From Chara braunii (taxonomy: Eukaryota > Streptophyta > Charophyceae > Charales > Characeae), in contig BFEA01000190.1 in assembly GCA_003427395.1 (NCBI GenBank), positions 1,217,602-1,253,282 on the forward strand: a DNA stretch of 35,681 bases, written 5' to 3'. The notes below the pieces were generated by a model, which searched no databases, was not told where the DNA came from, and saw nothing but the letters and a program-made list of their open reading frames with translations. Below are positions 17,565-25,424 of this stretch, in pieces. Each line of letters starts with the position of its first letter. The stretch's first letter is position 1. The position numbers were made by a program, and so were the translations under genes.

Positions 17565-18370
17565 ATGGAGTTGGTAGGGGAGCTACAACGGGGAGCTGAC
17601 GAATGGCTAAGACTCGGAACCTTGGAGAAGGGGTGTAGGCGGTTACAGGTGATGGTGGGGGAGCTGTCTTCACGGTCAAATGAGGAGCCAAAGGTCGAAT
17701 GGGGAGCGATTTCTCTTGTTGATTGGTTGAAAGATATGAACGACGACATGCTGAATATTATCTGGATGTTGGAGGAGGGGCCGGATCCCCAGCTCGAAGC
17801 CTGTATTGATTGGAGGAAGGTTGATGGCATGATGTTCGATTGCTATGCCCTCTTCACTGAGGGTCGCAACCTGTGCTATATGCTTGAGGAGCGGTTGGAG
17901 AGCGATAACGATATGGAGGATGAGGTCTGCCAGGAGGATGGAGCGAACGAAGATGATGAAAACCCCGGCGTCAGCATCAACAACAAAATAATAACGACAA
18001 CAACAACAACAACAACAATGTCAACAACAACAGCCACAACGACAACGACAGTGTCGACAACAACAACTACAAGGATGACAACAACAACGTCGTCATCAAT
18101 ACCTTTAACGAAAACAGCGTGGTCGTGGTTGACGGTAAATGCATCAATAAGGACAACAACAACAACAACAACAAAGACATCAACAGAGGGACTGGCAACA
18201 GTGACAGTGCACTCATTTTCACTATCAGTATGGTGAGTGAGATGTCGGGTTCTGACGTGGACAGTGGGAAGGGATTGAGGTTGAAACAAAGCGGGATTTT
18301 ATCCCTCCCCCCCTTAAATCTCAATATGGAATTGCTTATTGTTGTCCGGTTCATGACAGGGGTAGGATAG
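17565..18370 (+). CDS. hypothetical protein or exon, acidic with an Asn/Asp- or Thr-rich tail
   Basis: From ATG at 17565 a complex, non-repetitive frame reads MELVGELQRGADEW, then Trp/Leu/Glu-rich helical-looking segments (VDWLKDMNDDMLNIIWMLEE, MLEERLESDND) and an acidic stretch (MEDEVCQEDGANEDDENPG). The composition looks more gene-like than anything else in the window, but I recognise no family. At about 17985 an (AAC)n tract begins. Staying in frame gives a Thr-rich tail to a stop at 18234-18236; a one-base shift gives an Asn/Asp-rich tail that stays open to 18368-18370 and suits the acidic context better. A donor-like G|GTGAGTGAG lies at 18233. An upstream frame (17314-17577) overlaps in another phase. 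It may be a pseudogene, a frameshift error or one exon of a longer gene. Confidence 0.35.
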
Positions 18371-18650
18371 GCGAAGGGGATTGAAATTGCCCAGCCCGCA
18401 ACTTTAATTGAGAAGGGCGATCTGCCTCTGCTCGGCATCATAACGGAAATATGATTGGTTAGGGTTTCCCCCTCGGATCTCATAATTTGATTGATGAACA
18501 TAAGATAGTCACGTTTTGGTGATGCCCTCAAGGGGAGGCGGGTAGTTTAGGGTTTCGCATTTTGCTTTGACCTCCTTGTTGGGGGAATGATGAACATGTG
18601 TTTTGTTAGGATAACGCTTCATGGGTTGTAGGTCAATCATTCCCTTACGT
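18371..18650. other. spacer with two telo-box-like motifs
   Basis: TTAGGGTTT at 18459-18467 and TTTAGGGTTT at 18546-18555 are plant telo-box motifs (AAACCCTAA on the minus strand). No gene on either side can be tied to them. Confidence 0.5.
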
Positions 18651-19088
18651 TGTCGAGCGCACCGGCCCCTGCGCGAGCGAGGGCCCTCCCGACCGCGTCA
18701 CGCAGGAGAAGCTTAGGCTTTCAACTTTTTAGAGACAACTTGGGGATGACATGGTAACCCGCGCCGACCCTTCGTCGCTCCGACCGAGTGTGTCAACCGT
18801 ACATCTCGCGGTCCCCTACGACAGGATAGGTTCTCGCGGGGCACAACTTACCTTCCCTAAGGGGCTGTCACCACTCTTAGGGGTGTATCCCTGCCGAGCT
18901 ACCGGCCCACGTGCAAAGGCTTTTATAATGCAATTGCAGAGTTAGGCCGACCGAGGACGTTTGCTCGTTCGCTGTAGCATAGGTACGCATGGTTGAACGC
19001 CAAAGTGGACTCGAACGTTGTCCTTCCCTGAGGCGCTGATCTCCCAGGAATCGGAACGTACGTCGGTCGACTAGGACGTGATATTCCA
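18651..19088 (-). mobile_element. LTR-like repeat, copy 1 (solo or partial)
   Basis: Aligns on the reverse strand with 28854-29244 through shared blocks: CGTCCTAGTCGACCGACGT, AACGCC, TACGC, TATGCTACAGCGAACGAG, AAGCCTTTGCACGTGG, GGTGACAGCCCC, GTACGG, TGACGCGG and a terminal GCGCTC(G/A)ACA. Similarity to copy 3 stops exactly after that ACA, as expected for an LTR 3' end (here on the 18651 side). No PBS follows, so it is probably a solo LTR. A pol III A-box-like word GGTAGCTCGGCAGG also lies on this strand near 18900. Confidence 0.7.
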
Positions 19089-19400
19089 AGTGTAAGGAAA
19101 GCTTTGAGCAATCCTAGTCCCTTCTTTCAAGGACAATCAGGAGTTAATTAGACAACACACTTTCAAATAAAGAAGACTCGGGTCAACGTAAATTGACTTT
19201 CTTTTGAAATCATCCTATATATAATACAATCATGCATACGACAAAAGTCAACTTTACTTCAAACAACACTTATCAACAAAATATCAAAGCATGACTTATA
19301 CACAAGGCGATGCTCAAATGACGTCTGACTAAAGTATCTCCACTCAGTCTGCCAGATGGTTGGGCTGACACAGTTTTTCGACTTGATGAGATGCGTGAGT
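19089..19400. other. spacer, nothing recognised
   Basis: AT-richer DNA with no supported feature. Confidence 0.5.
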
Positions 19401-19650
19401 TCGGCAACACTTCCGCGTCGTTGCCAAAAAAAACTACCGTCCACGCCGGAAGATTTCGGCAGCACTCCCGCGTCACTACCAAAATCTCAGTGCAGCTGCC
19501 GCAAAACAAATCGGCAGCGCTTCTGTGTCACCGTCAAATCTCAGTGCCGCCGCCGCAAAAAAAATCGGCAGCAATTCCTCGTCACCGCAAAATCTCAGTG
19601 CTGCCGCCGCAAAAAATCAGCAGCACTTTCATGTCACCGCAAAAAAGTGT
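19401..19650. repeat. minisatellite, 5 units of 52-55 bp
   Basis: Units start at TCGGCA or TCAGCA words at 19401, 19456, 19511, 19565 and 19617. The consensus includes TCGGCAGCACTTC-(C/T)G(T/C)GTCACCGC-AAATCTCAGTGC-GC(C/T)GCCGCAAAA. Unit 1 contains GGCAAC...GTTGCC and unit 2 GATTT...AAATC as complementary arms. The word TTTCGGCAGCACTTCGTTAC at 34814 is closely related. Confidence 0.85.
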
Positions 19651-19696
19651 CGTCGTTACTGTGCCAAACGAACAACACCTCCCCTGCGTTCCACCG

Positions 19697-19808
19697 AGTA
19701 TGGGTGCAGTCGTCGTGACGGCCGCGCAACACCTCCCCAGCACTTCGTCAAGTATGGTTGCAGTCGTCGTGACTCGTGACGGTCGCGCAGCACCTCCCCA
19801 ACACTTAT
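19697..19808. repeat. ~55-bp tandem duplication
   Basis: AGTATGGGTGCAGTCGTCGT, then GACGG-CGCGCA(A/G)CACCTCCCCA-CACTT, occurs at 19697-19750 and again at 19751-19808, with a small insertion (CTCGTGA) in copy 2. Confidence 0.85.
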
Positions 19809-20018
19809 CTCTTCCCCTTGTTGAGATGGCGGCTATGGCTGTGCTTCACAGCTATGGCCACCTCCAGCAGTCCTCCCCTCTCTCTTGCAGACCTTCACTC
19901 ATCTTCTTCTCACTCCACCAGCAACTCCCCCTTCAGCAGTCAGCATTCACCCAAACGAAACGCTAGCAGCACCAGCCACAAATGAATGCTGGTTGGCTGG
20001 CTGCTGGCTGTTTTATAG

Positions 20019-20178
20019 CTGGCCGGAGGTTGAGGGCAGCTGCTTTGCCTTCAGCCAAAACTCGGAGTGAGGCCTGACCCTTGATCTCAAACGAGATCAA
20101 GGCTGAGAAACTTGATGTTCCCCTAGGGGAACCAAGTTTCAGGCCTTGGTAATGCATCTAGTCGCTACCTCCGGCCAG
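20019..20178. repeat. nested, branched foldback (~160 nt)
   Basis: The outer arms CTGGCCGGAGGT (20019-20030) and ACCTCCGGCCAG (20167-20178) are perfect complements. Inside, GGCCTGA (20071-20077) pairs with TCAGGCC (20139-20145). These enclose CCTTGATCTC-AAAC-GAGATCAAGG (20079-20102) and AACTTG-(ATG)-TTCCCC-TA-GGGGAA-(C)-CAAGTT (20109-20138). Four independent stems nest into a multibranch shape. It could be a DNA-transposon end, a structured RNA or a decayed foldback element. Confidence 0.85.
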
Positions 20179-20716
20179 ATGCAGCCTTAAATGGCTGTAT
20201 AGAGTCAAGTAGAGTAGACTGTTGAAGTTCAACAGTCCGCTGTCAACTCAGAGTCCAGATGCTTCTACCCCTGCATCTGATCCTGTGTCGCGATTAAATT
20301 CTCGATGTTCTGTGTTTTTTTTTGTTTTTTTTTTTCCATCTTCCCCCTTTCATTTCCCTGGGCAGGGGCAACTCGTTTACAAAACGACCAGCTCCCCCCC
20401 CTCACACAGTTATTTCACTGTGTCGAATTAGAGTCAAGCTCACAAGGGTCTTCCTTCCTTGCCCAACATGCGTCTGCACCCGGCTGCGAACAGCGCCAGG
20501 TTCGGGGGCTATTGTTGCAACCCATTCTTAAAAATTAACGGGCGCAGCCAAATGACCCAGGAGACTTTAAACAAAAAAAACTGAAAAAAAAAAAAAAAAA
20601 AAAGGCTGACCTGATAACGAAACAGGCTGCCCATTGAAAACTGGCGCCCACTCCCTTTGCTGCCCGTTCTTCCTCAACGAACAGGCGGAGGCGGTGATGG
20701 TTGGAGACTTACCTGT

Positions 20717-20719
<3 letters not shown>
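20179..20719. other. spacer with A-rich run
   Basis: A short poly(A) of about 20 nt at 20584-20603 and T-rich patches near 20315-20337. No gene is supported. Confidence 0.5.

Positions 20720-20795
<76 letters not shown>
20720..20795. repeat. (CT)n microsatellite
   Basis: An uninterrupted CT tract of about 76 nt. Confidence 0.97.
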
Positions 20796-20800
<5 letters not shown>

Positions 20801-20935
20801 CCCACAATCGTGACTGTTCGGGAGCAGATAGTCCCTCGTAGCTCAAGTACAAGGTAAAACCTCACGCCCAGAATTTAACCACGTCTTCGTGGCAGATTCG
20901 TTTGATTTTACACATCCTATTGCTGAGATGACAGT

Positions 20936-20956
20936 CCGTTCGTCAAAAACGAACGG
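20936..20956. repeat. perfect 8-bp hairpin
   Basis: CCGTTCGT-CAAAA-ACGAACGG. Followed by A-rich sequence to about 21085. Confidence 0.85.
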
Positions 20957-21145
20957 GCACTTCCTGATTTTTACTAAAAGCAAAAAAAAATCAACGAAAT
21001 ATAAAACCAAAAATATAAAACGAATCTAGAAAGAAATCCAAAAAAAACAAAAAGAAAAAAAAATAAGAACTTCTTCTAAAAACAGTCACCCGTTTTTCAA
21101 GGCGTTGTCACGTATAGTGGGGCTGAAGTGACACTTCATAGTTAG

Positions 21146-21211
21146 TTTTTTTTTTTTTTTTTTTTTACTCCGTTGGCAGTTTTTTTTTTTTTTTTGACTC
21201 CGTTGGCCTTG
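21146..21211. repeat. duplicated poly(T)-GACTCCGTTGGC unit
   Basis: T runs at about 21146-21166 and 21180-21195 are each followed by (G)ACTCCGTTGGC, a short tandem duplication with expanded T tracts. Confidence 0.8.
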
Positions 21212-21220
21212 CCAACAGTC

Positions 21221-21314
21221 ATATCCCATCGTGGTATACCCACGAACTGTTGGGCTACAGACCCAAGCTCAATCCCGACTGGGATCGCAGAAAAAAACAA
21301 AAGAAAAAAAAATT
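21221..21314 (+). mobile_element. tRNA-derived SINE fragment, copy 2
   Basis: TATCCCATCGTGGTATACCC, then ACGAACTG and CTACAGACCC-AAGCTCAATCCC-GACTGG, aligns with the SINE head at 5930-5990, and an A-rich tail (about 21290-21314) follows. The A-box is degraded; AGCTCAATCCC sits at the B-box position. Confidence 0.5.
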
Positions 21315-21692
21315 AGACCACTTCTCGATTTATGTGTGTCATCCTTGCGCAGGGGTCATGCTATCCATCCACGTGCGGTTCATTTCAGTCGGGCGATCTC
21401 GCCAATCGCGCGGCGGAAATCAACTATGCTGGCCCAATTGGCTGCTCCAAAAGGAGCTAGCCCGAGGTTATGCACGGATTCGATCCCCGCTGTCGGCACG
21501 AATACCCTTACAAAGGTATCTGCCCTGTTTTTTTGCAAGTGACAGAAAATAGTTGTGGTTTGAAATTTGAGTATACTGCACGAGTTGCGGTTGTGCTTTG
21601 TTTATGTTGACTGAATGGTTGAGTTGAAGCAAAGTGTGTGTGGGCGCGCTATTTTGAAGCATGCGTGATGATTCTTATTTTGGTGCGATAGA
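21315..21692. other. spacer, nothing recognised
   Basis: Mixed-composition DNA with short overlapping frames on the plus strand. No gene is supported. Confidence 0.5.
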
Positions 21693-21720
21693 GTCGGCGT
21701 TTCCGCCGACAATTTTTTTT
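21693..21720 (+). repeat. terminator-like GC hairpin with a T run
   Basis: GTCGGCG-TTTC-CGCCGAC (21693-21710), then AA and eight T. It has the shape of a bacterial intrinsic terminator and the T run could also stop pol III, but nothing transcribed upstream is identified. A related shorter hairpin, GTCGG-TTT-CCGAC, occurs at 27649-27661. Confidence 0.8.
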
Positions 21721-22283
21721 GGCTTTGATTAAAACTAGGAAAAGTTTTTCTTTTATTGAAGTGACCATGATGCATCTGCGATCATACGGCATGTGTCATC
21801 GGAAGTGGTGTTGCCTCGGGCAGTAATTGGGGTGTGCGAGAGAAAGTAGAGCGCAAGCGGTGACCTCCGCGCGAGAGATGTGAGAGGTTCACAGTCGTGG
21901 ATGGGGCCAGGCCCTATAAGCAGCGGGCGTCATAGGTCGGCAGTCGTAAGTTTGGTCCGTGGGTAGAGGAGTAGCCTTGATGTATTTTGGTAGCGTCGCG
22001 TGCCGTGCGGCAACAGTTTATATTGAATTTTGCAGGGGTCCATCTCAGCCTTGGGTACTAGCACTATTGGTAATGGCATTGGAATTTCAAAGCAACGGTA
22101 CAGGGATCGAGGGCGGCGACCAGCAGTGATGGAACGTCGGAGCGGCTGAAGATGCCGAGGGGTTGAGGGCCCGGCGGGGCTATCCCCCTTGTTCTTGTTG
22201 CCGGCCCATTCGTAGGCCCGGTCGGCGGAACTGAGAGTGGTACTGGCGGTCTCCCTTCTCCAAAAGCACCGGTTCCCGGTACG

Positions 22284-22440
22284 TATATTTTTATTTTTAT
22301 TTTTATTTAGTTCCCGGCCCTGTTTCTGGGATGCGGCACCAACATTGGTACCAAGGTTGTTTTGCCAGGGCCAGCGGGCGTGAGCAATTGATACACCCGT
22401 GAACTGTTGAAACACGGGCCGAGGAAGTTTAACGCGCATA
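22284..22440. mobile_element. possible SINE head, copy 3, beside a (TTTTTA)n run
   Basis: GTGAGCAATTGATACACCCG, then TGAACTGTTGAAACACGGGCC and GAG (22376-22425), resembles the 5932-5975 SINE head at roughly 70%. A (TTTTTA)n run lies upstream at 22284-22309. The orientation and extent of any element are uncertain. Confidence 0.35.
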
Positions 22441-23145
22441 CGAATCGGTAGGGGTTTGACCCGCGAGACCGAAGGAAACTGAGTGGCTGGACCCTCCGAG
22501 TCTGCGGGTGCACTGTCCGCCACCCACGATCTGCAGAGAGAGGTTTGAGGGTGAGCATGTCCGATGTGATCGGGAAGTTGGCACATTGCGCCTGGGCAGG
22601 ATAGCCCAGAGCATAGCGGAGAAGCCGTGGGCATACAAAGAGCCTCGTAACAGCGACATCTGTGCGCGGGCCTCCAGCATCCCCTCCTCTATGAGTGACG
22701 GGAGCTGCTGAAGGTAGCAACAAGCGGAGGGGAGGCGACGACATATTGTTTTGGATAGCGGACCTGGCCAGTTCGAATCGGGAGGGCACCTATATGACTC
22801 TAGGCAGCAGCAGCGAGTGTAGAGCCACAGGGAAAGGCAGGTAGCGGAGCGCTGCGAAGGGCGGGCGCTGCACTAGCAGCAACGGGCAGCGTTAGGCAGG
22901 AACGCGGGCGCTGGCGGGGTAGGTAGTGACTTACCTCCTTGCGAATGCCGGTCGTCGTTCTGGCCTCCATGTCGGCTTAGAGCAGTATAGCACAGCAAGG
23001 GGGCCGGAGGCGAGCCAACGACAGAGAGATCGAGGCCAAAGGACGCAAGAGGAAAGAGGGAGGGATGAATCTGGTTTTGGGCCAGATACATTTACTGATG
23101 AGGATGGCGGTGAAACGAGCACAGTGCGGTTGGAGATTGATTGCT
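22441..23145. other. G-rich spacer
   Basis: GC-rich DNA with long but motif-free open frames on the minus strand (up to 21930-22634 and 22307-22789). They overlap one another in different frames and run through the SINE-like segment, so I do not call them genes. Confidence 0.4.
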
Positions 23146-23880
23146 CGCTCGATTCCTGATAGAATCGGGCGCCTGACGGGTGGATTCGAGGGTTTTCGAG
23201 GTTGGCAATGCTAAATACAATGTTAGTTTTAGTTAAGAATGAGTAGGATTGGAGCAGAGAGGAAAACGATGTGCGCTGAGCTATGGAGAAGGTAGAGATG
23301 GAGGGAGTAGAAAGTTGGGAATACCACTCAATTCCTGATGGAATCGAGTGGGGAAGAGGCAAAATGGGGGTTTTGGCGTAGGGCGAACATGATGGCGAGG
23401 TTAGTTTTAGCATTATATTAGTAGAAATAGAGGTTAGTGAAAAAGGTGGTGCGCCGAGAGAAAACAGAGATGGTGGGAATGAGAGTTGAAGTCTCACCCG
23501 ATTCACGATAACTTGAACATCGGGCGAGGTACGGGCGGGGACTGGGATTTTATATGCTGGAGAATCTAAATCAGTGGTTAGTTTGAGTAGTAAACTAGTA
23601 AGGGAAAGATTAGTAAGAGAACTGTCGTGAGGAGATATGGCGACGAAGGAAAAGTGAGGGAACGAGATATTGACTCCTACCCATCTCTTGATAAAAACGG
23701 GTGAAGGAAGGTTTGTCCGGGGGGGGGTTAGTAGCAGCGAGCTGGTTTATGAGGTTAGTTTCCATTGTTAATGGATAGGCTTTGAAAAATGACAGAAAGG
23801 AACTGCGCCCGGGAGAGTAGTTAGTTTTTGCCTAAACAGGGAATGAATCTAGCCGCTTTGGCAGACAGATTCATTTAATT
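23146..23880. repeat. palindrome array A: 5 tandem units of about 170-180 bp, each with a different hairpin
   Basis: Hairpins lie at 23146-23171 (arms CGCTCGATTC/GAATCGGGCG), 23324-23351 (CCACTCAATTCC/GGAATCGAGTGG), 23493-23528 (CTCACCCGAT/ATCGGGCGAG), about 23675-23707 (weak, ACCC/GGGT) and 23842-23875 (AATGAATCT/AGATTCATT). Units share flanking text such as (G)AGGTTAGTTTT and A-AG-AGAAAA, showing common descent. Stem sequences differ between units while the arms remain complementary. The loop-side CTGAT(A/G)GAAT is shared by the first two. Confidence 0.85.
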
Positions 23881-24048
23881 TTTTTCTTTTTTTTACATCC
23901 CTTTGGAGTGAGTGGGTTTTGCCCGGCGTGCTGTTTATCCTGCCAGTGGAGGTAGCCCCGCTAGTGTCCACGTACGAGGCCGAGCGGGCAAGGCAGGATC
24001 AACCGTAAGCCGAGTTGCGGTGTCGCGCGCGGCGGTCCTGTGCCCTGC

Positions 24049-24375
24049 TGGGGTGCGCTGAACCTCACGGTCGTGTCACGCAGGATGTTTCGTCTAATAA
24101 GAACCAGTCAACACTCCAACCGTGCGCGCGTGCTATACCTCTCACGACGCCCTGCGACAGGTCGGGAGGTCGCGAGGTACAACTTACCTCTACCCGAGGG
24201 GCTGTCACCACCCTCAGTTAGGCGTTCCCTGCTGAGCTACCGGCCCACGTGCGAAGGCTTTTACATGCCTGAGTAGAGGTAGGTCGGTCGAGGGCGTTTG
24301 CTCGATCGTTGTAGCATAATATGGGGTACGCGCGGTAAGACGCCTAGGACTGACCCGTTAGGTACTCAGGTCGAA
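24049..24375 (-). mobile_element. LTR-like repeat, copy 2 (partial)
   Basis: The reverse strand aligns with copies 1 and 3: CGCGCGTACCCCATATTATG, CTACAACGATCGAGCAAAC, AAGCCTTCGCACGTGGGCCG, GGTAGCTCAGCAGGGAACGC, GGTGACAGCCCC, GAGGTA and GCGTGACACGACCG. The word GGTAGCTCAGCAGGG is a good pol III A-box on the minus strand (about 24230-24246). The terminus is less clear than in copy 1. Confidence 0.65.
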
Positions 24376-24886
24376 CTTTGAGACGGTCGTCTATTCCCGC
24401 TTCTGTTCCAAAGATGCATTCTCCTTTTGACCACTATGTTCAAAGTATCAAAACAAAACCTTGTCACTACCAAAGGATATTCTACTTTACTCAACGTATG
24501 ACTGATCATCAGATATCATAGGAGTTATATAAGACAGATTATGAATATCGAGGTATTACCACTGAGAACCCTTCCCACTTTCACAAGTGTTGAGTGTCCA
24601 GACTCTTCACGATGTCAATTCCAGTCCTGCCCAAATCATGCACAAAACAGACCTGCACAACATAATGCAAAGACAGTTCACATGCCATGCACTAACAGCG
24701 TCAACCATCAACCATTGACATTGTCCTTCACTCCCCAAACCATGCATGACAGCTCTATCTTTCCTGAGATGCAAGCCCAGCCCCCTCACATTTATTCAAA
24801 GGACCTTTGAGAGTGACCAGGACCATTTAGGCGATGACCACATGTGACAGTTTTATTGACTACAGGGTTTGATTTTAGATGTAGAT
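24376..24886. other. spacer, nothing recognised
   Basis: AT-rich DNA with short open frames lacking motifs. Confidence 0.5.
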
Positions 24887-24960
24887 ATCAAGTCAAGGTG
24901 GAAAGAGTTGAATCGGCAACGACCGACCTGTTATCGAGTGATAACAGAAAATTGAGTCCC
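24887..24960 (+). repeat. left arm of an inverted repeat bracketing palindrome array B
   Basis: CAAG-CAAGGTGGA-AGAGTTGAATCGG, then ACCGACCTGTTATC-GAGT-GATAACAG, is repeated in inverted orientation at 27618-27697 at roughly 75% identity. The hairpin CTGTTATC/GATAACAG (24928-24947) is conserved in both, with a different four-base loop (GAGT here). Confidence 0.75.
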
Positions 24961-25424
24961 TTATGCAGGACTTCTCCTTCAATTACAGTAGACCAAACAA
25001 AGACCTACACACACACAGGTCAACAAGGATTCAACATTCCCACTCGACTTCCCACATATTGATATCTAAGGGTCAAGTCCTTAGTTATAGTTTGTGAGCT
25101 CTGGGATTAACATCCCATAGTCTAACCCCTAACTTTTATCTATCCTGAGTCGTCTGTCACTCCTCCTCCTTTTATTTCAAGGAGTTTATTTGTCTACGTC
25201 TCAAGTTGCCCCAGGGAAACTCATATTTTTCCTTACTCTCAATACTTGCAGTTTCTCTCTTGCAGATAAGCACACTCTTTGGTGCTTTAAACGGTAGTCT
25301 GGCCGAGATCAACTCAAGCTAGTGGCGGTTTTTCCAACGAACTGTGGCTATGGGGTGTCTTCTTTTTTTAATTCATTTTCCTCGCGGTATTTGTTTTTTC
25401 TTACGTTCTTTTTAAGGAACCTTT
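24961..25424. other. spacer before array B
   Basis: Contains a small hairpin TGGGAT-TAAC-ATCCCA (25102-25117). No gene is supported. Confidence 0.5.

Noticed and set aside
21930-22789. Minus-strand proteins of 234 and 160 residues
   Set aside because: They overlap in different frames, have no domain, are low in hydrophobic periodicity and pass through a SINE-like repeat and a TTTTTA tract.
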